60,211 bases of DNA from Thermoplasmata archaeon (GCA_023256475.1 JAGDXP010000008.1:1-60211); one strand, 5' to 3'; numbered from the stretch's first letter, positions 9,530 through 19,893 are shown. Program-made: numbers and translations. Notes: generated by a model from the letters alone, not told the origin.

Positions 9530-10374
9530 TAAATAAAATGGTATTAATGATATCTATAGGCCTTGCAGCCATAATATCTGTCCTTGGTGCGTTTTTGTAC
9601 CTCTACAGTTTAATATCCGTCGAAATACTCCTAAATTTGATAGTTCTTTCAATTTCAATAGCTTTAATACCTTCTGGCATAATTGATTATATTTACATCA
9701 GAAGGATAAGAGAGATAGAAAACAGAATACCGGATTTTCTGCAGGATGTAGCCGAAGCCAGCAGATTTGGCATGACTTTGGCGGATGCTATCATATCTAC
9801 ATCAAAGGGTAAATATGGAATTCTAACTAAAGAGATTAAAAAAATGGCTAGTCAGTTAGAATGGGGTGTTCCAGTGAGCATTGCCTTAGAAGATTTTCTA
9901 GAGAGGGCAAGGACACCACTAACCGAAAGGGTAGTTGGAACCATCATCAAAGCCAATGAAGCTGGAGGTAACGTTTCAGACGTCTTAGGAAAAGTGGCCC
10001 AATATGCCAGGGAAGTACAGCAACTGACAAAAGAAAAGTACAGCCAATTGGGGACTTACAATGTGGTACTTCTCATTTCCTTTGGTGTATTTCTCGTTAC
10101 AATTCTCATTTTGAATATTCAATTCTTTCCAGAGATGATCAAATCAGCAGGGAGTATCACCGGAAATGTTGCATCCAATAACATAGCCTCTATAAATGTC
10201 TCCATAATTCCCTATGTGAAGTTAATATTTGCAGCTGCAGTATTAATCAGCGCTGTTGGGGATGGAATAATGGCAGGTGTCCTTAAGGACGGAAGATACG
10301 AGAGTGGATTTATAATGGCGGCTGCACTTGCAATATCTGGATATTTATTCCTGCTTTTACTTGGGGGTGTTTAA
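9526..10374 (+). CDS. TadC/GspF-like pilus membrane platform protein, copy 2
   Basis: A second half-size platform protein, 282 residues. Two N-terminal helices (about 5-28 and 33-53) precede a cytoplasmic helical T2SF domain (IPDFLQDVAEASRFGMTLADA, EANEAGGN-like segment IIKANEAGGNVSDVLGKV). Two or three C-terminal helices follow, ending in YLFLLLLGGV. The start ATG overlaps the upstream stop (ATGA), with GGAGGTGGCC just before it, so translation is coupled. It probably pairs with the preceding protein to form one platform. Confidence 0.85.
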   Translation: MINKMVLMISIGLAAIISVLGAFLYLYSLISVEILLNLIVLSISIALIPSGIIDYIYIRRIREIENRIPDFLQDVAEASRFGMTLADAIISTSKGKYGILTKEIKKMASQLEWGVPVSIALEDFLERARTPLTERVVGTIIKANEAGGNVSDVLGKVAQYAREVQQLTKEKYSQLGTYNVVLLISFGVFLVTILILNIQFFPEMIKSAGSITGNVASNNIASINVSIIPYVKLIFAAAVLISAVGDGIMAGVLKDGRYESGFIMAAALAISGYLFLLLLGGV

Positions 10375-11976
10375 TTGGATCTACCTGCAGGACTTATACT
10401 GGGCAGAAGACCCATCAAAAAGAGAGGAATTTTCTATTCTAGCATATCAGAGGATATAAACCCTGAGACAGTATGGGGAAATGAATGGAATGTTATCGAA
10501 AAGAAGGATATAGAGAAACCCTATTCTAGAATTTCAATAGTTCAGAATAAAGAAACAAGTGAAATGATTTATTTCGTTGAAGAACCCCCACTATCCGATG
10601 TATTAAAGAACATAATTAAATCCATTAAGGAATATATTGTATACTCCATTAATGAAACATTTGATAGCAATGAGAAAAAGGCAAGTTTTATAAGGAGCAG
10701 CATTGATGAATATTCACTAGATAAATCTCTCCCGCTTTCCAATTTGGATAAAGAGAAAATTTTCTATTACATATTCAGGGATTTTGTTGGTTATGGCCCC
10801 ATACAGGTGATGATGATTGATCCTGATATAGAGGACATATCATGCGACGGTCCAAGGCTTCCCATATTCATCTACCACAGAAGATACGGTTCCATGAAAT
10901 CCAACGTTCAATTTGAATCGGAAGAGGACCTGGACACTTATGTTATATGGATAGTACAGAAGTCCGGTAAGCACATATCTGTTGCAAACCCCATGATCGA
11001 TTGCAGCCTTCCTGACAGTTCTAGACTCCAAGCTACACTGAGCAGAGAGGTGACAAAAAAGGGTTCAACGTTCACCATAAGGAGATTTAAGGAGAGCCCA
11101 TTTACACCGTTAGATCTTATTAAACTTAAGACTTTGGACAAGAAGATGCTGGCATTCCTTTGGCTGGCTGTTGAGCATGGAATGTCGGCTTTTGTGGTCG
11201 GAGGAACAGCATCAGGTAAAACAACAACTCTGAACACCCTGTTGCTTTTTATACCACCGGGTAAGAAAATTATTAGTATCGAAGATACAAGAGAAATTAA
11301 TATTCCACATGAGAACTGGATACCAGCAGTTACCAAGCCAGGAATAGGGGAGGTCAATCCAATAACCAATAAAAGGGTCGGAGAAGTAAACATGTTTGAT
11401 CTGCTTGTGGCCTCTCTTAGACAGAGACCAAACTACATAGTTGTGGGAGAAGTTAGAGGTCAGGAAGCTTATACCGTTTTCCAGGCAATGGCCACAGGCC
11501 ATACAGCCTACACCACCTTTCATGCCGATGAAATAAGAGCCATGGTCCACAGGTTGGAAAGTGAACCGATTAATTTGCCCAGAGTCATGATGACATCGCT
11601 GGATTTAGTTATACTTCAAGGACAGGTAAAGGTGGAAGGAAAGTTAACCAGGAGAATAAAAGAGATCTCTGAAATTGTCCCCGAATCATCCTCGGATGAA
11701 TTGAACACAAATCGTGTTTATTCGTGGGAACAGGCATTCGATGAATTCAGGTATATGGGTCATTCTTATGTTTTGGATAAGATAAAAAATATCAGGAACT
11801 GGAACCAGACCAGGGTTGATATTGAACTCAAGAGGAGGGAAAGGATATTCGATTATATGGAGATCATCGGAATATCTAATTTCAGAGACTTTGCAAACGT
11901 TGTATATCAATACAATAGAAATGAGAAAGAATTTCTTGAAAATCTAAGGCAAGTTCTGGGAGAGGATATACCATGA
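10375..11976 (+). CDS. Type IV pilus / Tad-family secretion ATPase, copy 2
   Basis: Paralogue of the first ATPase, 533 residues, with Walker A GGTASGKT (276-283), EDTREINIPH, and NYIVVGEVRGQEAYTVFQAMATGH; all look functional. Shared segments such as RDFVGYGPIQ and IEDISCDG show common ancestry by duplication. The TTG start directly follows the upstream stop and is preceded by GGGGGTG. Its stop overlaps the pilin-like gene start (ATGA). Two ATPases with two platform proteins in one operon may mean separate extension and retraction motors, or a mixed hexamer; the sequence does not decide. Confidence 0.92.
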   Translation: MDLPAGLILGRRPIKKRGIFYSSISEDINPETVWGNEWNVIEKKDIEKPYSRISIVQNKETSEMIYFVEEPPLSDVLKNIIKSIKEYIVYSINETFDSNEKKASFIRSSIDEYSLDKSLPLSNLDKEKIFYYIFRDFVGYGPIQVMMIDPDIEDISCDGPRLPIFIYHRRYGSMKSNVQFESEEDLDTYVIWIVQKSGKHISVANPMIDCSLPDSSRLQATLSREVTKKGSTFTIRRFKESPFTPLDLIKLKTLDKKMLAFLWLAVEHGMSAFVVGGTASGKTTTLNTLLLFIPPGKKIISIEDTREINIPHENWIPAVTKPGIGEVNPITNKRVGEVNMFDLLVASLRQRPNYIVVGEVRGQEAYTVFQAMATGHTAYTTFHADEIRAMVHRLESEPINLPRVMMTSLDLVILQGQVKVEGKLTRRIKEISEIVPESSSDELNTNRVYSWEQAFDEFRYMGHSYVLDKIKNIRNWNQTRVDIELKRRERIFDYMEIIGISNFRDFANVVYQYNRNEKEFLENLRQVLGEDIP

Positions 11977-12815
11977 AAAACGTTTTTTATAAAGAGGAAG
12001 GAGTGGCTAGTGCTGTAGGAACCATATTTGCGATACTGATATTTGTTACGGTTCTGGGGATAGTTATAACCACATATGTCCCAGCGACCATGCAATCCTA
12101 TGAGGAACAATACAGTGAAGGAATCCTGAACAGCATGGTTCAGCTTACCAGCGACATCTCCTTTCTGATTTCCAATTACAGGACTCAGTCCGTCCTCTTG
12201 GTCCCATTTGATTTAGCATCCAATTACGTTCCACTTTTCTCCACACCAACCTATGGATCAATAAATATAACTCCACCGACAGGAACCAATGCGGAAGGTA
12301 CCATATCCATCATCTACAATAACAACAATATAACGGTAGGCGGCTCTATCCAAGTTTATACAAATAACAGATACTTTACCGATGAAGAATATATCTATGA
12401 ATATTCTTCATTAATTTATAATCAGGTAGGGAGTGGAGGGAAAATAGGTAGCGTAATGGAAAGCCAGCTATTTTCAATTAACACCCCTGTTGAATCACAC
12501 CCGAATATTACAATTACCCTTGTTAACCTGGTTGGGGGTCCCTTAGTGTTGGGAAGCGGGAGTCCAGTTACCATAAGTCTGGAAACCTTAGCCAGATCTT
12601 ATTATAGTTTTATGATACAGAATTCTAGCATAACAATAAAGGCTTATTCTAATCAATTCTTAAATAAATATTTATATTCCTACCTGAATCAATCGGCAGG
12701 CTCATTCAGCTTGATCCCAAACTTCAATGATGGAGAGATTTCCCTATCATTCAATGGCGTGATGTTTGTAAATGTTCTAGTTTATACCATATTCATTTCG
12801 CAATCTCAGTTCTAA
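11973..12815 (+). CDS. Type IV pilin-like secreted protein
   Basis: 280 residues. A short charged N-terminus (MKNVFYKEEG) is followed at once by a 25-residue hydrophobic helix (ASAVGTIFAILIFVTVLGIV), the layout of archaeal pilins and pseudopilins processed by a PibD-type peptidase. The exact cleavage site cannot be fixed. The remaining 240 residues are polar, rich in Asn, Ser, Thr and Tyr, and have many N-glycosylation sequons. It is the last gene of the pilus operon, coupled by an ATGA overlap, so it is the best candidate for a filament subunit or minor pilin of this machine. Confidence 0.75.
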   Translation: MKNVFYKEEGVASAVGTIFAILIFVTVLGIVITTYVPATMQSYEEQYSEGILNSMVQLTSDISFLISNYRTQSVLLVPFDLASNYVPLFSTPTYGSINITPPTGTNAEGTISIIYNNNNITVGGSIQVYTNNRYFTDEEYIYEYSSLIYNQVGSGGKIGSVMESQLFSINTPVESHPNITITLVNLVGGPLVLGSGSPVTISLETLARSYYSFMIQNSSITIKAYSNQFLNKYLYSYLNQSAGSFSLIPNFNDGEISLSFNGVMFVNVLVYTIFISQSQF

Positions 12816-12959
12816 GAAATTTTGCTACCTCCACTTTTTATTTCAGTTTCAAATCTCATCTTTTAATGGTACATCCAAATTTTCCAATCTAATTGGAATT
12901 AAATGAAAATTTAATTTGGATCCAATTACTTACGATGAATATAATAATTGATATGTCGT

Positions 12960-13937
12960 ATGTATACCGTGAATAATTCAGATTTGATATTTGGCCCGGT
13001 CCCTTCTAGAAGACTTGGAAGGAGTCTGGGGGTAAATAACATTCCTGCCAAATTATGTTCGTATTCGTGTGTTTATTGTCAATTGGGCAGGACCATAACA
13101 TATGAGACCAAAAGGAGCAAATTCTATGAACCTGATCAAATAATCCAGGAAGTTGCTAAAAAAGTTAATGAAGTTGAGTCTAGAGGTGAAAAAGTGGATT
13201 ATGTTACGTTTGTTCCTGACGGCGAACCCACACTTGACATAAACCTTGGTCAAGAAATTGAAAAGATTAAGAACATGGGAATTAGAACGGCAGTGATTAC
13301 AAATTCTTCCTTAATATATTTACAAGATGTTCAGAATGATTTATCTTTGTCAGACTGGGTATCTCTCAAAATAGATACGGTAAATAGAGAAAAATGGATA
13401 AGGATAAATAGGCCTCATCCTAAGATTAACTTCAATGAAATGCTTTTGGCCATGCAAGATTTCTCAAATAAATATACAGGATATCTTGCTACAGAAACTA
13501 TGCTTGTAAATGGGATCCAGGATGAAAATGATTTAATACAAATAGCTAGCTTTGTCGCCTCTATGAAAAATTTACGCAAATCCTATATTTCCATTCCCAC
13601 TCGCCCACCTGCAGAGGGATGGGTGATTCCTCCCACCAACGATCTGATCAATATTGCATACCAGATATTTTCCCGAGCATTAGATCAGAAGAGGGTAGAA
13701 TACTTGATAGAATATGAAGGAGATGACTTTGCGGTAAATGACAACCCAATTAACAGTATTTTGTCCATAATATCTGTACATCCCATGAAGAGAGAAGCCA
13801 TTGAAAGATTACTGCAAGAAAGGGGAATAGAGTGGGAGGTGTTCCAAGGTCTTGTAGATAAGAATATCATCATAGAGCTAAAGTATGGAAAAGACATATT
13901 CTATATGAAATCACTACCCGGAAGGAAGAGAAATTGA
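12960..13937 (+). CDS. Radical SAM protein with C-terminal winged-helix-like domain
   Basis: 325 residues from the ATG at 12960; a TTG at 12948 is an alternative, but a TATA-like GAATATAATA about 20 bases upstream favours the ATG. The N-terminus reads FGPVPSRRLGRSLGVN, then the cluster-binding motif CSYSCVYC (C33, C37, C40), then a TIM-barrel segment VDYVTFVPDGEPTLD typical of this COG0731-like group. The last 70 residues (MKREAIERLLQERGIEWEVF) look like a winged helix. The substrate is unknown; members of this family are often annotated only as radical SAM proteins. It is a single gene, convergent with the next. Confidence 0.85.
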   Translation: MYTVNNSDLIFGPVPSRRLGRSLGVNNIPAKLCSYSCVYCQLGRTITYETKRSKFYEPDQIIQEVAKKVNEVESRGEKVDYVTFVPDGEPTLDINLGQEIEKIKNMGIRTAVITNSSLIYLQDVQNDLSLSDWVSLKIDTVNREKWIRINRPHPKINFNEMLLAMQDFSNKYTGYLATETMLVNGIQDENDLIQIASFVASMKNLRKSYISIPTRPPAEGWVIPPTNDLINIAYQIFSRALDQKRVEYLIEYEGDDFAVNDNPINSILSIISVHPMKREAIERLLQERGIEWEVFQGLVDKNIIIELKYGKDIFYMKSLPGRKRN

Positions 13938-13999
13938 GATAAATTTTCTTTTAAAAAATGGATTAGATATTAGGAATAAAAATTTAATAAAAACAATAT
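13938..13999. terminator. Bidirectional T-rich terminator between convergent genes
   Basis: The plus strand has AAATTTTCTTTT just after the radical SAM stop. The minus strand has TATTGTTTTTATTAAATTTTT just after the surface-protein stop. Archaeal termination depends on such U-tracts. No strong hairpin was seen. Confidence 0.45.
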
Positions 14000-16900
14000 T
14001 CACTTCCTAAATAATTTAAATAACCTGAAACCTGACTTTTTACCTCCATTATTGCCTGTGGTAGTTAGATTTGATAGATCAGGTGAGATTCCCTTATCAG
14101 TGAGCCAATCCCTGAATCCTTTATACTCTGGGTTACTCTTCCACCATTTCTGGAATTCCTGTTCGCTCATCTTTTCTCCGAATATTATCTTGGCTTTTGC
14201 CCTGTATTCATTTACGAATTTGTCATACTCAGCTTTAAGCTTTATTAGCACCTGGTATTCTGGATCCTTCTTGCTTAAGAAGACTGCGCCGCAATTTGGA
14301 CAGTATTTTGAACTCTCAGGTATCCATGATGAGCATTCACTGCATTTGACCATATCCTTTTCAAATTCAGTTCCGCATCTTGGGCATTTAAGAGAATCGG
14401 CAGGTATCAATGCACCGCAAACACTGCATTGCATTAGATTGGATGTCTTCCTCTTTATATATGATGTGCCCGCAACAAAGGCTAATCCAAGAGCTCCAAG
14501 GATTACAATGGGATAAACGTAAAATGGAATAATCAACGGTGCCTGCTTAGCCGTAATGAAATTTGCATATTGATATACCTCCCTATTGGTACCACTTCCA
14601 GCTACAACTGTCAATGTGTATTTACCTGAGTAAGGCACTTTTACATTTAACACAGCAATTCCAGACGAAGACGTTTCACCACTGTATACGAATACAGTTC
14701 TTCCGCTTGAGGTTATGGTAAGATTAAAATAGGCTGGCCACGGCTTATTGATAACGGTATTTACCGACCTCAATATTATAACCACTGTTTGACCTGCAGT
14801 GGGATTCGGATTTGATACTGAATACGTGAATAATACCTTTGGAATTAAAACTGTAAAAGGCACAGTTACATTGTATTCTTGTTGATTCTTGGTGAATATC
14901 TTATGATTGTAGTTTAGATACACTTGAATTGTTCCGACCACAGGTTGATTGTAAACCAAGTCTGATACATTGAATACCTCGCTCTCACCTGGATATAGGG
15001 ATAAACTAGCATTATTTGTGAACAAGACCGAAGGTGTAGGTGTAAATGCAATAACTTTATAGGGCAGTTGGCCCTTGAAATATGAACCTCCATTGTTGAC
15101 AACTGTGAAGGATATGTTAAATGTTTCCCCTTCAAAGAGTTGAGCAGGCGATATCGTTATATTTGTAACAGAGAAATCTGGCCTCTCATATATGGTAACG
15201 GTTCCAAGATTATAATTTATAAAGTAGGGGTTAGTGGTTGAGGTCTTTATGGATAAAATCAATGGGTACGTTATCTGATTCTGCCCCTGCATAATTCCGG
15301 GTAGATTGGAAGTGTTGAATGTTAAGGGAATTACAGTTCCTCCACCAATTGAAATATTACCTAGATTTAATTCTAATATGTTGTAGCTACCTAATTTCAA
15401 ATATGCCAGGGTATTTAAGGATGGATAATTAGCCACACTATTGATAACGATATTTCCACTAAGCAATGAACCGTTCTCCAGCGAAGATGGAATATTTGAT
15501 ATTAAGTAATAATATGGAATTGGCAGAGCCATCTGATATGTTATTTGCCCACTGGGAGAGGGCAGAATGCCGTTGTAATTTAATATATATGTTAGTGACA
15601 TATTGCTGGAGTATGTTAAATTCATCGTTACTGGATATATGGAATCTGCTGTGACATTGCCAATGAATAAAATCTGGTTGTTGTACAATATCTCTGCCGG
15701 TATTTGAGAGGAATAATTGAGACCTGTGTTATCTATCAGCAACAAATTCGTAACATTTGAGTAAGTACTTATATTTCCATTGAGGATAAACGATGATTGC
15801 ACAAGTTTAAATGAATAGTTCGGATAAAAGTATAGATTTTCTGCAACGTTTGAAATTGACTCAACATAGGGCTGCGTTGTATTGTTATATTTAATTGAGA
15901 AGTAATTGTATCCAACATGGAACAAACTTGCACTTAAATTCAAGGGCAAAAATTCTTGCCCGTTCAATCCCTGTGCCAAATATATGTTTCCATACTTTCC
16001 GTTTACGTTATATGTCAAATAAGCACCACTAAGCGGCTCATTAGTATTTATTTGCAATAACCCAGTTAGAGGCATTCCAAAGTATGGTGTTTGTGATGGG
16101 GAGAAGCTTAAAATTGTAACTATGGGTCTGGGTATTACTGAAATTGCCATATTGAGCTGTGATCTGTTGTTATTTATTGGATATATGGTGCTTGAAAGTA
16201 TGGCCTTGGCGATTATATTTAATGTCCCATTGGAGGATACTGTCACAACCGGTAATCTAAACTGCATGGAGTATGAACTTGAACCAGATAGCTCCAAAGT
16301 TGAATTTGAGTAGATAACTGTGCCATTTGGATACTGTATCTTTACTACGAGATTGAAAGTACCTGTAGATTGGGAACCAACATTTGTGACGTTCACATAT
16401 ATCTTCCCACCATAACCTGATATCCAGCTACCTCCGGAAGAATATGTTGGAACAACTGAGCCTGAAACCACTAAGGAAACGTTTGAATGTGAAATGATGG
16501 AAAATTCAACTGGTTGATTTGAACTAAACATTTTTTGGCTGAAAAACTGTAAAGTCAAATTATATGGTCCTGGTGAAAGGCTATCGGGCACATTTAAAAC
16601 TATGGTTGTAGAAACATTAGCGGGTAAATTGTAATTCGATGAACTATAGTATTCCTGTGAATTTAGTAGAATTACAAAGTTTCCCGTTATTGAAGTTCCG
16701 AAGGATGTAACATTCACATATATTTGGAAATTTGATCCATAAATAGGCTCGGTAACCTTCGAGATCCAGTAATTAACAAATGTATCATTGGTCTCTATAT
16801 TAACTAATCTCGAATTGCTAGTATTGCTTAATAATGGAAAAGCTGATAGGGTTACGTTTGCATGAATTCCCTCAGAATTTAAAATATATTTACCCAATAC

Positions 16901-18391
16901 ATTGGTATTTGGGAATGTTTCATAATTAAATACATCCGTTAGAACTGGAATTGTTGCCTTACCATTTACCGTGTAATTGAATTGATTAGACAAAAATCCT
17001 GCAGAAATCATCTGGTTCTGGAATAAGCTATTTAAGCTGCTCACCAGTGAATTAGTACTTACACTGCCTTCATTTGGATAAAATATTGCATCATAATGAT
17101 TAATTGGATATCCCTGGTAATTTGTTAAGTTTAGATCGATATATCTATAAATTAATATGTTACTGTTTTGATCTACCAGGAAAGGAGGGTCCTGATCCAA
17201 TAATGGAATACTGGTTACATTATTGACTGTTAAATTTGCTATGTAAATATTAGAATTAATGAGGTAGAAACCATTTTTCAGAGGATTTTTTAATAGACCT
17301 CCATCAATAGTATAATTATTAAAATTCACATCGAAATAATCGTTCATTCCGTAGATAACTGAGTTTATTACATTTATGTAATAGTTACTATAAGCGCCAT
17401 AATAGCTAAACGTGTCATTGGTGTATATTTGAAAATTCTCACTGAGAATGTCAGTATAAGCCTTTGAATTATTCTGATAAATTAATGAATATAAACTCGC
17501 TTCAATCTTACTCAATGATACGAAGGAAGGGATCATAAATGTCAAATTATCCGATTGAACTTGATTGTTTGTTGATGGAAGGGAACTGTTACCTAATTTA
17601 TACTTTCCTGTAAAAAGCGAGACGTTCGATTCTGAATTGCTCTTATAGAGGATATAAAGGTTTATTTCATTTATCATCATATAAATTGGATAATTAATAT
17701 TAGACTGAACAGCACTAAAGTTTGCGGCACCAGTAAAGTTTTTAGAAGACGGACTGGATGTTAGGTTGGAAACCATTACTTCACTTATGGGAGATGGAGA
17801 AAACATATCCCCAAAATAATCGTTAACTAAATATACGGTGCTTGATGAAAAGAATGGGGTTGGCGCGAAAGAATATCTGTTACTGTTAAAGATCGATGTG
17901 GCATTTTGAATTCCAGAGAATTTTGTTCCCACCATCAGAACATTTGAATTGTAGAAGTAAACATTTCCCGGGAATTCAATGATTGAATTGTGTATCTTTA
18001 CCGTGGCTCCGAAAAATGATGCATTAAATAGCAAATAGGGCTGTAGGGAATCTGTGGTCACGGTAATCTTTGCGTTATACATTATAAGGGTACCGTTGAC
18101 GATCAATCTATAATGATGCAATACATCCTGATCAAAATACAGCGTAGCATTTTCTATAATTAGCGTACCTGTGGAATTTACAATTAAATTTCCCCTGACC
18201 CCATATTGCCCGGGCAAACCAGTTAATGGATCAATGGTGTTCTCATTTATTATCATCACTCCATTAACATAAATATTGGTACTAGGCTGAATTATATTGC
18301 CCGCCGAGACCTGAGCGGAAAAAGTTATAATGGAAAGTGATGAAATTAACACTATAAAAATCGCAAGCAATGCCTTAACTTTGTTTCCCAT
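14000..18391 (-). CDS. Giant surface protein with cytoplasmic tandem zinc ribbons
   Basis: 1463 residues. A Sec signal peptide or anchor (NKVKALLAIFIVLISSLSII) is followed by about 1250 extracellular residues rich in Asn, Ser, Thr and Tyr, with dozens of NxS/T sequons and repeated beta-sandwich-like stretches (FNISFTVVNNGGSYFKGQLP type, CARDB-like). A transmembrane helix (about 1287-1312, PFYVYPIVILGALGLAFVAG) leads to a cytoplasmic tail with two zinc ribbons (CSVC...CPRC and CSEC...CPNC, about 1320-1373), a basic helical segment and the motif EFQKWWKSNPEYKGF. The layout suggests a surface sensor or adhesin linked to a cytoplasmic partner. The function is unknown. It is monocistronic, with a TATA-like element upstream. 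Confidence 0.85.
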   Translation of the reverse strand: MGNKVKALLAIFIVLISSLSIITFSAQVSAGNIIQPSTNIYVNGVMIINENTIDPLTGLPGQYGVRGNLIVNSTGTLIIENATLYFDQDVLHHYRLIVNGTLIMYNAKITVTTDSLQPYLLFNASFFGATVKIHNSIIEFPGNVYFYNSNVLMVGTKFSGIQNATSIFNSNRYSFAPTPFFSSSTVYLVNDYFGDMFSPSPISEVMVSNLTSSPSSKNFTGAANFSAVQSNINYPIYMMINEINLYILYKSNSESNVSLFTGKYKLGNSSLPSTNNQVQSDNLTFMIPSFVSLSKIEASLYSLIYQNNSKAYTDILSENFQIYTNDTFSYYGAYSNYYINVINSVIYGMNDYFDVNFNNYTIDGGLLKNPLKNGFYLINSNIYIANLTVNNVTSIPLLDQDPPFLVDQNSNILIYRYIDLNLTNYQGYPINHYDAIFYPNEGSVSTNSLVSSLNSLFQNQMISAGFLSNQFNYTVNGKATIPVLTDVFNYETFPNTNVLGKYILNSEGIHANVTLSAFPLLSNTSNSRLVNIETNDTFVNYWISKVTEPIYGSNFQIYVNVTSFGTSITGNFVILLNSQEYYSSSNYNLPANVSTTIVLNVPDSLSPGPYNLTLQFFSQKMFSSNQPVEFSIISHSNVSLVVSGSVVPTYSSGGSWISGYGGKIYVNVTNVGSQSTGTFNLVVKIQYPNGTVIYSNSTLELSGSSSYSMQFRLPVVTVSSNGTLNIIAKAILSSTIYPINNNRSQLNMAISVIPRPIVTILSFSPSQTPYFGMPLTGLLQINTNEPLSGAYLTYNVNGKYGNIYLAQGLNGQEFLPLNLSASLFHVGYNYFSIKYNNTTQPYVESISNVAENLYFYPNYSFKLVQSSFILNGNISTYSNVTNLLLIDNTGLNYSSQIPAEILYNNQILFIGNVTADSIYPVTMNLTYSSNMSLTYILNYNGILPSPSGQITYQMALPIPYYYLISNIPSSLENGSLLSGNIVINSVANYPSLNTLAYLKLGSYNILELNLGNISIGGGTVIPLTFNTSNLPGIMQGQNQITYPLILSIKTSTTNPYFINYNLGTVTIYERPDFSVTNITISPAQLFEGETFNISFTVVNNGGSYFKGQLPYKVIAFTPTPSVLFTNNASLSLYPGESEVFNVSDLVYNQPVVGTIQVYLNYNHKIFTKNQQEYNVTVPFTVLIPKVLFTYSVSNPNPTAGQTVVIILRSVNTVINKPWPAYFNLTITSSGRTVFVYSGETSSSGIAVLNVKVPYSGKYTLTVVAGSGTNREVYQYANFITAKQAPLIIPFYVYPIVILGALGLAFVAGTSYIKRKTSNLMQCSVCGALIPADSLKCPRCGTEFEKDMVKCSECSSWIPESSKYCPNCGAVFLSKKDPEYQVLIKLKAEYDKFVNEYRAKAKIIFGEKMSEQEFQKWWKSNPEYKGFRDWLTDKGISPDLSNLTTTGNNGGKKSGFRLFKLFRK

Positions 18392-18438
18392 TGAATAAGT
18401 ATATTTTTACTTATTAATAGATTTTACTAAACATGGTT

Positions 18439-19893
18439 TCATTGGAGCCTTTTAAAATCTCTAACTGCAATTCCTCTTCTAAGATAATCTAAGTCGTATT
18501 TTGAAATTGCTGCATACCCAAATCCCTCAATTTTTTCATTATTAAGGACAATCACTAAATCTCCGGGCCTAACATCATTAGAAATGTCCTCCACAACAGG
18601 CATGAATATGTTTGATGACTTTACAGATTCCCTTATCTTGATAACTTTTATTCCATTTGATGCTAAATATTGAGCTAATCCCATCATTGGATATGGACCA
18701 TTCTTAGTTATCTTGGCGAACACAGTATCATTGATATAAACAAGTTCCCTGTTCCCCTGGTCAACGATCTTCATATTTTCATCATTCAGAACTATTCCGT
18801 AGTGATAACTTATTATGTTTATAATTTCCACCTTTCTCTTATTGACCTTACTCCTTACGAGTTCCTTTTCCATTAACTGTTGGAGTTTCGAGGAGTTCTC
18901 TGCGTTTAGTTTTCCCTTAATTCCTATTTTTTCCTCGAAAATATCCAGAATTACATCTTCGCCTTCCGGCAGGATATAGAAAACTTTATCATATTTCTTG
19001 TTTCTAAAATAACTTTCCGCGGTTTCTCTTAGCATTTTTTTCTCTTCCTCAAACCAGTATCCTGTAACAGGTATATCATAGTAAGCTGCAGGATAGAAGG
19101 ATTCAATCTCTCTGGGAACTAGACCTAGGGGAGAAGTTACTATTACTTCGTCGATATACTTGAGATATTTTCCAATAAAGCTATGTAATACCCTATGTGA
19201 TTTTGACATTGAATAGGGTTTTATTGCCGAACATGGAATCAACAATAAATTATTGGCCTTGCTTCTGAAATTCATCACCCTTTCTCTATATTCCCTGAAT
19301 TCTGGTCTGAAAATGCTTTCTATCCCAGATGATGATAAATTCCTTGGTTCGTGATCAATAAATTGCTTAATTTCATTATAATATTCCATGTCCAACAGTC
19401 TTAAAATCTCCTGGGAAAATGCAGTGTTGGAATAAAATTCAACAAGCTCCCTGAAGTTGTATGTTTTTAATGAAATTTCTATCTCTTTCATTATCTTATT
19501 CAGGAGGTTTTTGTTCCATTCCCTGCAATTTTCGCCTTTATTAATCCCTGTTGGATATATGCAATTTCTGTCCCCCATAGCATCGATGAAACTTGTGTCG
19601 AGGATATCAACACCTAGATAGAAGAGTGTTGGAAAATCGTAAGGATTGAATGGACCGGGAAGATATATGAGCTTACCAATATTTTTCTTTCTGAATTTCA
19701 ACACAGTTGAAACTAATTCTCTGCTGTTGTATCTATTATAATTCTGAATAATAATTAAGTCATCAAATTCCAACACATCCTTGTACCTGTGTTCTAATAT
19801 AATTTCCTTACCAATTAGATCCCTTATGTTGCTTATTACTGCGGGTACATTTAATCCATTAAATTCTCCGAATTTCCTCAATAAATACCTCAT
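18439..19893 (-). CDS. arcS: Archaeosine synthase (ArcS / TgtA2-like)
   Basis: 484 residues. Converts preQ0 at tRNA position 15 towards archaeosine after insertion by TgtA. The N-terminal half resembles a degenerate TGT barrel (YLPGPFNPYDFPTLFYLGVD). The middle carries the ArcS hallmark LIPCSAIKPYSMSKSH (about 220-235). The C-terminal 80 residues form a PUA domain (AKITKNGPYPMMG, VRPGDLVIVLNN, GFGYAAIS). The catalytic tgtA itself is not in this window. The ATG overlaps the stop of the upstream coiled-coil gene by four bases, so the two are translationally coupled, an unexpected pairing for a tRNA-modification enzyme. Confidence 0.88.
   Translation of the reverse strand: MRYLLRKFGEFNGLNVPAVISNIRDLIGKEIILEHRYKDVLEFDDLIIIQNYNRYNSRELVSTVLKFRKKNIGKLIYLPGPFNPYDFPTLFYLGVDILDTSFIDAMGDRNCIYPTGINKGENCREWNKNLLNKIMKEIEISLKTYNFRELVEFYSNTAFSQEILRLLDMEYYNEIKQFIDHEPRNLSSSGIESIFRPEFREYRERVMNFRSKANNLLLIPCSAIKPYSMSKSHRVLHSFIGKYLKYIDEVIVTSPLGLVPREIESFYPAAYYDIPVTGYWFEEEKKMLRETAESYFRNKKYDKVFYILPEGEDVILDIFEEKIGIKGKLNAENSSKLQQLMEKELVRSKVNKRKVEIINIISYHYGIVLNDENMKIVDQGNRELVYINDTVFAKITKNGPYPMMGLAQYLASNGIKVIKIRESVKSSNIFMPVVEDISNDVRPGDLVIVLNNEKIEGFGYAAISKYDLDYLRRGIAVRDFKRLQ

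Noticed and set aside
10938-11393. 151-residue minus-strand frame inside the second ATPase
   Set aside because: Antisense of the Walker A region; no start signals or motifs of its own.
6883-12815. Archaellum (fla) operon
   Set aside because: No FlaH, FlaG/F or archaellin genes; the platform protein is split into two TadC-like halves, which fits a Tad/type IV pilus system better.
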